Shown here: positions 1 through 7,790 of the stretch, in pieces | Layout of the letters: every line of letters starts with the position of its first letter | Position numbering within the stretch: position 1 is the first letter of the stretch | Assembly (NCBI GenBank): GCA_000310025.1 | Contig: FN649007.1 | Coordinates: 1 to 13,991 of the forward strand | Direction of reading: 5' to 3' | Length of the DNA: 13,991 nt | From: Ectocarpus siliculosus | Taxonomy: Eukaryota > Sar > Phaeophyceae > Ectocarpales > Ectocarpaceae | Program-made: the position numbers and the translations under genes | Notes under the pieces: generated by a model | What the model was told of the DNA's origin: nothing | Seen by the model: the letters and a program-made list of their open reading frames with translations, nothing else | Databases searched by the model: none

Positions 1-135
1 GGTGACGCTGGCGCTGGCGGCGTCGACAAGGAGAGCAGCGATGAAGGGTCCGTCCAGAACGACCAGGAAAACCCCGACATCGAGTCGGAGTACGAGGAAG
101 GGGCGGGTTCCGGCGACACTGAGACGGAGGACTAG
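1..135 (+). CDS. 3' end of a protein with an acidic C-terminal tail (partial)
   Basis: The window opens inside a plus-strand reading frame (frame 1) that runs for 44 codons to a TAG at 133-135. The residues are dominated by Asp, Glu, Gly and Ser, with about 16 acidic residues and the end reading GSGDTETED. Codon third positions are mostly G or C, unlike the T-rich DNA that follows. The abrupt change from GC-rich, Asp/Glu-coding sequence to T-rich sequence after 135 fits a coding-to-3'-UTR boundary. No domain can be recognised in this fragment. Acidic disordered tails occur in chaperones, chromatin proteins and many others, so no function is proposed. The reading frame is open to the left edge, so no start or splice site is visible. 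Confidence 0.72.
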   Translation, partial: GDAGAGGVDKESSDEGSVQNDQENPDIESEYEEGAGSGDTETED

Positions 136-990
136 AAGATTCATCTAGGCGAGAACCGATGTTGTCTTGTGCAGTGCATCCTGTTCGTTCAACTTGTTTT
201 TCCACAGTGGCTGTAAAAAGATACGTACGGTGTCTCGAGGTGTCTCAAGGCTAGGAGGTTGGGTATGTGCATTCGTTGGCGATTATTTGCTTCGCGACGA
301 CCTTTAGTTCAGTGTATTCCAACTCTTCAATTTCGCGAGACAAGAATAATCCTTTGGAGCTTCTTTGGAGCTTTTGGGTGGCTGACGACACCAGTTGTTG
401 ACAGTACTGTACCCTTTAGTATGCTACATATGTACCACATTTCCACTGGAGTATGTTTGAACTTCCCGAGTTCTTTGGTAGCCCAAGGCCAAGCCCTTAA
501 TCGACACTTTTGTTCACGGTGATCGGCCGACCGTCTGTGAAACCCTGTCGTTTCTACTCAAAACCAAATGGGCCGATCGATGACACCGTCCCCGGTTTGC
601 TTGTTTTAAACTGCCTGTATGTTATTCAGTCACGTGAGGGAAGAGTTAACGTCAGCGCGACAACGGCGTGGCGAACATCTTCTTCAAAAGGCCGGCGAGA
701 CGACCGGCGTGTGCTTCTTCCGTTCTCTGGCATCGGTCTGGCGCTACCGTCGCGCCACTTTTTTTTTGACGGGTGGGGAAGGGGAGCATGTATACGCCCT
801 ATGCTTTTTGTGTTTTCGGTCAATATCCAGACTATATCGTATGTGCGGACGGAATGGGTGTTGACGATGGCCTGCGCCGTTGCTTGTTTGCCTTGCGGAA
901 AGTCCAATTGTTCGGGTGGTACAGGTTGGTCGGGATTTTGTGTGGAGCCTGGGTGAGTTGGGGAAAAGTGGGCCAGGGAGGGCGGCTGTC

Positions 991-1002
991 GGGGGGGGGG
1001 GG
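991..1002 (+). repeat. Poly-G run (12 G)
   Basis: Twelve consecutive G bases lie between gtc and ctgcag. Such runs are prone to slippage and to sequencing error, so the exact length should be treated with caution. Confidence 0.9.
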
Positions 1003-1167
1003 CTGCAGCTTTAAGGTTGTTAACGGTTGTTGAAAGCTTCAACCTCGGGCGTTGACTTGAAGCCCGCGTTAGCGACCGCCGTTTTTTTCGATTCGCTGGC
1101 ATCTGTGACGTGCTCACACGTCGCCGAAGGGGCACGATTGAGGCCGTTTTGTCAAGGCCAACTGCTG

Positions 1168-1182
1168 TTTTTTTTTTTTTTT
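1168..1182 (+). repeat. Poly-T run (15 T)
   Basis: Fifteen consecutive T bases lie just upstream of the second copy of the ttcggtcaat segment. The first copy has only shorter T runs nearby (eight or nine T), so this run probably expanded after the duplication. Confidence 0.9.
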
Positions 1183-2204
1183 CTTGGGTATTCGGTCAAT
1201 CTCCGGACCGTATAGTATATGCGGAGAAGTTTCTACGGGGGCGTGTTTCCTCACTCGTACCGACTTTAGTGAAATTAACTTTTGTTCTTCTCTTGGCTTC
1301 CTTGGTGCAATTACTTGTTTGTGCGGGAGGTCGAGAAGTGGTGAGCCGGTCGAAAAACTTGTGTGGAGCCGCTCATGGCTGTGTGGGGCTAGGTATGCAT
1401 ATTATTTTTTTTGTACATCATCACGGTGCTTTGTTCGAGAAGCTGCGGCCATCTTGTCCGCCCTCGTTCCGCCGTAATTATCTCGCGGTACACGTACAAT
1501 CTTTTTTGCGTCGTGCGTGCCCTAAACGAAGCACGGGCCACGATTGTGGTTGCTGGGACCTTGGTTTGAGACGTCGTTTATTTGTGTCTGCAGAATAGGC
1601 TATTGTATAGTTTGTTTTTTGCCGGGGTGTCATGCGCTCACCACGGTGTTGACGCACGGGAACCTGCATATGTGCAACTACGCGCTGACGGGTTAACGAC
1701 CGACGAATTAATACAAAAGAACATAAACCTGGTACTTGTTATCCGGCTGCGAACGTTTGTCCCGAGGGGCAGAACAACGTTGCATGATGAGAGGGCACAA
1801 TCTGGCGACGTTGTGAGCCAAGGCTTACCTAACCCACGAGGTCATGCTGTGTGTGCTTACCTGACCCGGCCAGGTTATGCCACCGGGGTCAGCAACCTGA
1901 GACGTTGTATTAACTGAAAATAGAGTGTGTTTTTTTCGGCATTGTACAATGGTGCATATAATGTGCACCTGGGCCACGTGTACGTACGGCTGAATTTGTT
2001 GGGAGAGGGGTTGCCGGCTAGTTGCATGCTTGATGGGTGTGGTACGCGGGCGCTTTCGGCGTTGATATACTTGGTCATGCAGTTTCAGGGCTGCAAATAA
2101 TTATAAACGTAAGGAAAGGTCGGGGGACTCTCACAGCTGATACAATACGAGATGGTTGTGTGGCGACCTTTTGGGGTCGAGTGATCACAACCAACCACAT
2201 GTGC

Positions 2205-2375
2205 AAGGTCGAGGGTAGGAACCTTGGCCAGGTTTCTACCCTTAATCATGTACAGGGTAGGGACCTATGATCATGTACAGGGTACCAGTGCATGGACCTT
2301 ATTAAACTGGCCACGTGCTTACGGGCCACAGGGTGTTCTGGGACGGGACCCTGTGCAAGGGCACAATGGCCACGG
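2205..2375. repeat. Cluster of hairpins and short direct repeats
   Basis: Bases 2213-2223 pair with 2231-2241 (stem gggtaggaacc with ggtttctaccc, one wobble, 7-base loop). The 15-mer atcatgtacagggta occurs twice, at 2245-2259 and 2270-2284. Bases 2327-2334 (cacagggt) pair with 2348-2355 (accctgtg), and weaker pairing extends outward from about 2309 to 2373 through ggcca and tggcc. No coding signal is seen. The cluster lies directly against the first retrotransposon copy and may be the wreck of a hairpin-type element. Confidence 0.5.
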
Positions 2376-2378
2376 GTG

Positions 2379-3095
2379 CGGTCGCCAATTCCGCGGCGGT
2401 GGTTGTTCGTTCGTCCAGTCGTGTGTCGAGGTTGAGGAGGAACCGATTACAATAGTCACCGCACCTCGTGCTGCTTCGAACTGCAATTCCCGTCGGTTGA
2501 ATTGCTGCTGTTTCGGTTTAGTCCGGACTGCACGGTTGTGGGCAAGCCTGCCACCGACGTTGATGACGGTGGCTACTACCATGTTGTGGTCTGAGTCTGC
2601 TTTGACTGGGCGAACCGGCTGGGGGGTGACAACCACGTTAGATACTCGGCCGTGATGTGCCTGCCTTGTCAGGATGTAGTCAAGGCGCTTGCAATCGTTT
2701 CCCGACACACCGTTCGTTGTTTGTATGTGTGCCATATTCCGCCCTTGCGTGTCTCGAAGAACGTGTTCGTGAGAGCTATTTAGCCTGTTTTCCGTTGCGA
2801 AATTCAACAGTATAGCATGCCATTGTCGTTGAGCTCATCACGCCCGTACATTCCTATTACCCTTCCGTCCCCTCCGTCCAACCTATCTCCCGTCATTAAG
2901 GAATAATAAAAACACACACACACAGAAAGACTACCCATTCGAGATATACCCACAGCCAGTCGAACGGGATGTGGTGGAGTCTTTTCATTCAGTGAGTGGA
3001 GCATTTTTGCCCAAAAGTCCCCTCCGATATAAAACTCGATTCATCCACTTTTCGGGCTCTTCCACTGGTTTCATGCATTTTTTTAGTTTTAAATA
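2379..3095 (-). mobile_element. Non-LTR retrotransposon endonuclease fragment, copy 1
   Basis: The minus strand encodes the C-terminal half of an endonuclease/exonuclease/phosphatase (EEP) domain of the kind carried by LINE-type retrotransposons, which nicks target DNA to prime reverse transcription. In the minus frame 2807-2319, residues 1-10 (MNFATENRLN) give the FA-x-N-x-L strand, residues 41-46 (RLDYIL) match the conserved (R/Q)-(I/L)-D-Y-I-L step, and residues 72-80 (SDHNMVVAT) carry the catalytic SDH signature. A basic linker (RTKPKQQQFN) follows, as in RTE-like elements. An upstream minus frame (3004-2804) holds the preceding part with GDGRVIG and DELNDNG. The two frames are broken apart, no reverse transcriptase is present, and the piece is a dead fragment. 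Homology is by motif recognition only. Confidence 0.8.
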
Positions 3096-3130
3096 TGCGC
3101 TGCTTCGAGGAGAGCATTGATTGGTAAAGT
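3096..3130. other. 35-bp spacer between the two retrotransposon copies
   Basis: The spacer (beginning tgcgctgcttcgagg) matches neither outer flank (2369-2378 or 3867 onward). No target-site duplication is visible around either copy. Confidence 0.6.
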
Positions 3131-3866
3131 CGGTCGCCAATTCCGCGGCGGTGGTTGTTCGTTCGTCCAGTCGTGTGTCGAGGTTGAGGAGGAACCGATT
3201 ACAATAGTCACCGCACCTCGTGCTGCTTCGAACTGCAATTCCCGTCGGTTGAATTGCTGCTGTTTCGGTTTAGTCCGGACTGCACGGTTGGTTGTGGGCA
3301 AGCCTGCCACCGACGTTGATGACGGTGGCTACTACCATGTTGTGGTCTGAGTCTGCTTTGACTGGGCGAACCGGCTGGGGGGTGACAACCACGTTAGATA
3401 CTCGGCCGTGATGTGCCTGCCTTGTCAGGATATAGTCAAGGCGCTCGCAATCGTTTCCCGACACACCGTTCGTTGTATGTGTGCCATATTCCGCCCTTGC
3501 GTGTCTCGAAGAACGAACGTGTTCGTTCGTGAGAGCTATTTAGCCTGTTTTCCGTTGCGAAATTCAACAGCAGTATATATAGCATGCCATTGTCGTTGAG
3601 CTCATCACGCCCGTACATTCCTATTACCCTTCCGTCCCCTCCGTCCAACCTATCTCCCGTCATTAAGGAATAATAAAAAAACACACGCACAGAAAGACTA
3701 CCCATTCGAGATATACCCACAGCCAGTCGAACGGGATGTGGTGGAGTCTTTTCATTCAGTGAGTGGAGCATTTTTGCCCAAAAGTCCCCTCCGATATAAA
3801 ACTCGATTCATCCACTTTTCGGGCTCTTCCACTGGTGGTTCCTTGCATTTTTTCGAGTTTTAAATA
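3131..3866 (-). mobile_element. Non-LTR retrotransposon endonuclease fragment, copy 2
   Basis: This is a near-identical second copy of the preceding fragment in the same orientation, 36 bases farther on. Here the front half is in one frame: minus 3771-3436, 111 residues, with GDGRVIGMYGRDELNDNG at about 45-62, LLNFATENRL at 68-77 and SFFETRKGGIWHT at 86-98, all typical EEP positions. The back half (RLDYIL, then SDHNMVVAT) lies in another frame, minus 3464-3270. The basic linker follows in a third frame, 3310-3089. The frame breaks fall at different places from copy 1, because each copy has its own 4-bp insertions. Both copies start and stop at the same points of the element, so they are either a local duplication of one truncated insertion or a short non-autonomous unit with fixed ends. 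Confidence 0.8.
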
Positions 3867-4524
3867 ACTCTAGTAGTACCGTAGCCCTTTCGAAAAATTC
3901 ATCGGGGAAACTACCGGTACTCTAATCTCCCCGAAAAAAAAAGTAAAGTGTTCGAGGACTCTGGCCCCGGGACCACTGCTGCGTCACCCGCCTGCAAAGA
4001 GAGTTTGCATATCGTATATCTATTACCGTTGCCACGAAGACAGCGACAAGACGTACGTGTCTTCGACACAGAAGAATCGGATTGTCGCTTGCTTGCGTAT
4101 GGACGCGGATCGTTTAGAAGCACTCTTACCGTATATCTTGGTGCTACAATATTGATAGCCCGCAGGTGGACTTTTGGTCCCCCGCGGTGAGTTGCGTCGC
4201 TTGCTGCTGACTGTTGAATGTTGACGGGGTATTTCGCCTTCTGTCACACACAGACGGCAAACTACCGCAGTTGCCTTCCTCTTTTCCAGCTGCTCTTTTC
4301 CTCTCACACCCCCACTCTTCTCAGAAGCTCCCTACACAACCACAGCAGCGAAGGGACAAGAGCTCTTCTTCCTCCAGGTACAGAGAGAGGTACTTTTGTC
4401 TATCTATCTATGTAGGTAGGTGGTAGGCCGTGTGTGAGCGCAGTCGTGGATGAACTACAGCAGAAGAACTGCTACAGACCTACCTATTATGGCATCTGCG
4501 ATTTACATTTGGGAGCCCTGCTGC
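3867..4524. other. Intergenic stretch, no gene recognised
   Basis: The stretch contains a small hairpin at about 3902-3936 (tcgggga pairing with tccccga around a near-palindromic ctaccggtac) followed by nine A bases. It also has a CT-rich part at 4270-4330 and a short tetranucleotide run near 4400-4425 (ctat and gtag units). Open frames of 65-94 codons are present on both strands but overlap and show no domain. Confidence 0.55.
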
Positions 4525-5277
4525 TGTCAGACCCATGTTTATTATGGTTTCCAAATCTTTATCTTCATTTCTTTGGACAAATGCTGACTTTTTCGACCTT
4601 TTGGGCAGTCTGCCTCCCGAATGAATGCGAATCAGCTGTTCGACCTTTGAGAATAGTCACAGCTTTGCCTGAGATGTATACAGGCCGCCTATTTGTTTTG
4701 CCAGGGTCCACGTTTGATTTTTTTCCAGCAGTTCAAGATGTGCAAGATTCGGCCCAAAGACCACCTCGGAGCAAATCTTGGGCCAAGATCTGTGTCCAAA
4801 AGCTGGTGTTGGAAAAATCTTGCGTGAAAATTGTGCATCTTGAAAAATAAATTCAAACGTGGGCCCTGGCGAAACAACTAGCTAGGCGATCTGTAGACAT
4901 CTCAGCCAAACAAAGCTGTGACTACCGTATATGACACAAGATAACACACCCCCTTGACCGATTTTCAAAGCTCGATTTCTCAACAGCAGGAAGAGTCACA
5001 GCGCCGAAAACGGCGGCGTTGGAACCGTCTCGTCGAGAGCTGTTCGAAAACGTATTGTTTCATTTATGCATCCTCTTCGTCGTGGAGTAATCGAGCTTTG
5101 AAAATCGGTCCAGGGGGTGTGTTATCTTGTGTCATATACGGTATTCTCAAAGAAAGGTCGAACAGCTGATTCGCATTCGTTCGGGAGGCAGACTGCCCAA
5201 AAGGTCGAAAAAATCAACATTTGTCCGAAGAAAGGAAAATAAAGATTTGGAAACCATAAACAAACATGGGCCTCACA
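4525..5277. mobile_element. Foldback (long inverted-repeat) element, non-coding
   Basis: Left arm 4525-4655 plus 4925-4983 is the reverse complement of right arm 5089-5277, with scattered mismatches and indels. The ends read TGTcAGaCCCATG on the left and TGTgAGgCCCATG on the right when read inward. The arms share segments such as gcagtctgcctcccgaa and gataacacacccc. The central spacer is about 100 bp (4984-5088) and contains a tight cgccg-aaaa-cggcg hairpin at 5002-5015. The left arm is interrupted by another element at 4656-4922. No transposase is encoded and no convincing target-site duplication flanks the ends, so the class is unknown. A transcript across it would form a long hairpin. Confidence 0.85.
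4656..4922. mobile_element. Hairpin MITE with TA target-site duplication, nested in the foldback element
   Basis: The segment begins gtcacagctttg and ends with its reverse complement, caaagctgtgac. Pairing continues inward through ctgagatgt, the cgccta region, gccaggg, ccacgtttga and, near the centre, ggcccaaaga, so almost the whole 267 bp is one imperfect hairpin. It is flanked by TA at 4654-4655 and TA at 4923-4924. The opposite arm of the host foldback element reads gagaaTAccg (TA at 5142-5143 on the complement), which is the uninterrupted site with a single TA. This identifies the insertion and its 2-bp duplication directly. TA duplication is typical of the Tc1/mariner-pogo superfamily, so a transposase of that kind probably moved it. 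Confidence 0.9.
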
Positions 5278-6046
5278 AGGGAGTATTTTTTGCCTCTCGC
5301 ATCTTCTCGCTTCTACACAAACATTTTGGAGTGCGGATGTCCCCCCGCCGCACGATGGCATGACATGCCCTGTGGAGAGGGCAACCCAGTAGATGGGGCG
5401 AGGATTGCTCGCGTGCTTACGCTGCTTACGGCGGTCCCGGCGAGAACAAGCGTAGCGAGGTAGCGATGTAAAGGGCGGAGCTGCTCAATCGACAACCATT
5501 TCTTCATTATTTGAGCTGATTTGGAAGTTTGGAAGCAGGCGCACCATCGCAACTAACTCCGAACTCTACCAAAACCAAACTGCTGTTCGTTCGTCGCTCG
5601 ATGGATACTTGTTGCCGGGATGATACCAGAGCATCATCGCACCCCAACAGCCCACTGGGCAGAATAGTGACTGAAGTTAGACAGCGCTCCATATTTGTGC
5701 AAGACCCCCACTTGAAGTTCGGCAACATAACTGCAGTCGCCCGCGTCCGCGGGTTCCTCTTGCTCCCTTTTTTTTTATTGTACCCATCCATGTGTATGAA
5801 TTTGAAAGCACAACTAACTGGTCTCAACCACACGGCGAGTTGCGGGGTTTGAAGTCGTCTTTTCTTCCACCAAAAGCAGACAACGTGATCTCTTTCGTCG
5901 GCCGCCACCGTGTAAAGAGGGAGGATCATCCTCGGCTGACGAGGGGGAGATTGCCCCCTTTCTGAAGGCGATATTCACACATACATCACATTGTTACAAT
6001 ATGTGTGTGTTTTTTCTACCGCGCAAGCAAATACCACACGTTTTTA
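5278..6046. other. Intergenic stretch, no gene recognised
   Basis: Two opposed open frames (plus 5529-5852 and minus 5507-5929) cover the same bases and neither shows a known motif, signal peptide or consistent codon use. A palindromic ggcatgacatgcc lies near 5356-5368 and a run of nine T near 5769-5777. Nothing else is supported. Confidence 0.5.
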
Positions 6047-6061
6047 GTACAGCGTACATCA

Positions 6062-6109
6062 GCTTTAAGGACGCACATGGTTTTTCTTCAAAAAAAGCGT
6101 CCTTAAAGC
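6062..6109. repeat. Perfect 13-bp stem hairpin, terminal-repeat motif of the transposon remnant
   Basis: Bases 6062-6074 (gctttaaggacgc) are the exact complement of 6097-6109 with a 22-base loop. The same 13-mer is found again at 8046-8058 beyond the transposase. A motif present three times at the edges of a transposase remnant is likely a transposase-binding or terminal sequence. Confidence 0.7.
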
Positions 6110-6243
6110 GGGTTTTGTCCTTAATTTTCCGGGGACGATAACCCGCCAACCCCGGGGCCGATCGAGGCATGCTGTAGCTTAAACGACTCGGCTATTGATA
6201 GGGAAGGACAGTACGAAATTTCAGCACCTTATTGTTCGTCGAT

Positions 6244-6281
6244 CCATCTCAACTAAAATTAGTATTTTTATATTGAGATGG
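6244..6281. repeat. Short AT-rich hairpin
   Basis: Bases ccatctcaa (6244-6252) pair exactly with ttgagatgg (6273-6281) around a 20-base AT-rich loop that can pair further (taaaa with tttta). It lies between the left terminal motif of the transposon remnant and the end of its coding region. Its role is unknown. Confidence 0.5.
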
Positions 6282-6419
6282 TTTGAAAACCGAGCACGTG
6301 CAGCAGTACACAGCAGTATTGTAGTACACTATATTGTTGCATGCTGGCGCCGCCTGAAGTGTACTGCCAACAAAGATGTAGTGAGAGACACTTCAAGTTA
6401 TTGTTTCAAAGAGAGCAAG

Positions 6420-7640
6420 CTACCCTGACGGCTTTTCCCTCCACATATCGCGAAGAGTTCCCTGCACCTCTCCCCTCGGCTTCGCTCTACGCTTAACCTG
6501 AGTCTCATGAGTGAACGAATGCACGGTCTTCGAAAGAAGATGCTGCGTCTCGCTGTACTCGCCCCCCGTTCCATTCGCATACAGGTACAAGCGAAGCTCC
6601 TCGAAACGAGAGTGGACCTCGGCCTCTGAGAGGGACGAGGTAATACACGACTCCGGCCTACTGTCGCCGTCCTCCTCGTCACTCGATACGTCATCGTCAA
6701 TTTGTAAGCCAGCTATGTCCTTCTCTACTTCCTGCAGTTCCAACGCGACCTCATCTTCCTTCACGTTGGGGTCGTCCTCTACAGTAAGCCACGTCTGAAA
6801 TGCCTGTCGGATGTCCTGCTCAGAGAGCCCTGCACCCTTCTCGACACACAAGTTTTCCATCAACACTCGCGGCATGGACCTAGAGTTCGCAGATCGCGCA
6901 ACGCTGGTCGGCATCGACATATTTTTGACCAAGTCGCAAAGGTCGTCGATGACACCCTGCTCGTCCTTGTTCTCGCGGTCCAGTCGCGTGTCCATGCTCT
7001 TGAGCAGATTGCAGTGCTTACTGGGGAGGATGTCAGCCTTCAGCCAGCACCTGATGACCGTCTGGGCAAAGAGCCTACTCCACTTCTCAGAGAGGATCTC
7101 GGTGACGTCCAGCATTGTTGCCTGCCCTGCATCACTGAGGCCCCGGCAACCCCTGTCAAACGAAAACGTGGGGAGAGGCAAAACCGGGGACAAAACGGGG
7201 GACGAGGCGGTCAAAATCGGGGACAGAGAATAAGTTTAGTTTCAAGCATAAGCGATGTGTCAAGTTGTAGACGCCACACCAATTAATAATACTTACTTGT
7301 ATATATTCAGCACCTTCGCCAAAATCTGCCCCAACGGAATTAATTACAGAGCGCCTCTTCTACAGTTGTTTGCCCACCTTCGGATCTTTCGTGCACGGAC
7401 GGTGTCCCAGTCTTCGATGAGGTCCGCCAGCCTGGTCACCATCTCCGTCTTGTACTGGCACTTGAGTACGAAGAGGATGCCCATGTCGATGGGCTGGTAG
7501 ACGGAGGTGACGTTCGGAGGCAAGCAGATGATGATGATTATTTGCGGGTCGCTGTTCTTAATTAATCTTGTGGCCGGGGCAGTTGTCCCACAGGAGGGCC
7601 ACCTTTTTCGCCGTCTTGCTCCTGACTGGTGCCGATCCCG
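6420..7640 (-). pseudogene. Pogo/Tigger-type (DDE_1) transposase, broken
   Basis: This is a DNA-transposon cut-and-paste enzyme of the DDE_1 fold, read on the minus strand. From about 7640 downward, KKVALLWDNCPGHKIN carries the second catalytic Asp (DN-x-P-x-H). After a one-base frameshift near 7553, ICLPPNVTSVYQPIDMGI (about 7475-7530) carries the third Asp in QPID, 33 residues after the second, as in pogo enzymes. This is followed by LKCQYKTEM and RARKIRR. An intron ending ttgacag at 7153 joins in phase 2 to GCRGLSDAGQATMLDVTEIL and then to VIRCWLKADILP, a family hallmark. The last exon stays open to TAG at 6420-6422 and ends in an acidic then basic tail. The DNA-binding N-terminus and first catalytic Asp are not found. 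The frameshift argues for a dead gene. Confidence 0.82.
7153..7377 (-). other. Probable intron of the transposase (two possible donors)
   Basis: The acceptor is TTGACAG ending at 7153. A donor GTGGGC starting at 7377 gives R-G-C-R-G-L across the junction and removes an in-frame TAA near 7348. A better-looking donor, GTAAGT, starts at 7296 and gives K-G-C-R-G-L but leaves that TAA in the exon. Both join in phase 2. A ttaat branch-like motif lies just inside the second donor. The inner part of the intron contains repeated GGGGACAAAAC-like text. Confidence 0.6.
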
Positions 7641-7654
7641 TCCTCATCCGTTCT

Positions 7655-7790
7655 CTTCTGACAATCCGTGCACATTCGCTGCTGCCCGTAGCCTTCATCC
7701 CCGATGCCTCGCCCGCAGAAGGCATGCATCGGCCGCCCGCAAGGGCACTCGTGGATTGCTGCTGTGATCAGCAGAGACTTGTGCTTGCAC
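7655..7790 (-). other. Cys/His-rich reading frame overlapping the transposase remnant
   Basis: In a minus frame different from that of the DDE segment, the residues run HECPCGRPMHAFC, then a Gly-rich turn GIGDEGYG, then MCTDC (about 7764 down to 7664). The spacing C-x-C-x4-H-x2-C ... C-x2-C looks like a zinc-binding knuckle. The same frame continues without a stop to just past the WDNCPGH site in the other frame. It may be a fused zinc finger of the original transposon, now out of frame, or part of an unrelated element that inserted. No family is assigned. Confidence 0.4.

Larger units (their letters stand above)
715..1370. repeat. Decayed direct duplication, unit about 370-430 bp
   Basis: Collinear matches link two adjacent segments: ctggcatc at 727 and 1096, ttcggtcaat at 815 and 1191 (followed by related text to tatgcgga), cttgtttg at 883 and 1314, and tgtgtggagcc at 939 and 1360. 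The offset grows from 369 to about 430, so the copies differ by many indels. Order and strand are preserved throughout, which chance matches would not give. The unit has no recognised coding content. Confidence 0.5.
136..2204. other. 3' UTR and intergenic DNA without a convincing gene
   Basis: The first several hundred bases are T-rich and probably include the 3' UTR of the upstream gene; no clear poly(A) signal can be fixed. Several open frames of 60-170 codons occur on both strands, but they overlap one another and show no recognisable motif or consistent codon bias. The stretch holds a G run, a T run and a decayed direct duplication, listed separately. Between about 1450 and 2204 I see only short repeats, for example gcttacct(a/g)accc near 1823 and 1856. 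Confidence 0.6.

Noticed and set aside
259-1917. Chain of overlapping plus-strand open frames of 60-160 codons, and a 169-codon minus frame at 626-1135
   Set aside because: They overlap in several frames, contain homopolymer-coded stretches, and show no domain, splice pattern or steady codon bias. Long T-rich and G-rich tracts with few stops explain them.
3902-3945. Hairpin followed by an A run, resembling a bacterial terminator on the minus strand
   Set aside because: The surrounding genes have spliceosomal introns, so an intrinsic bacterial terminator is not expected.
5507-5929. Minus-strand 140-codon frame and the opposed plus frame 5529-5852
   Set aside because: Both strands are open over the same bases, no motif is recognised, and there is no clear intron or signal context.
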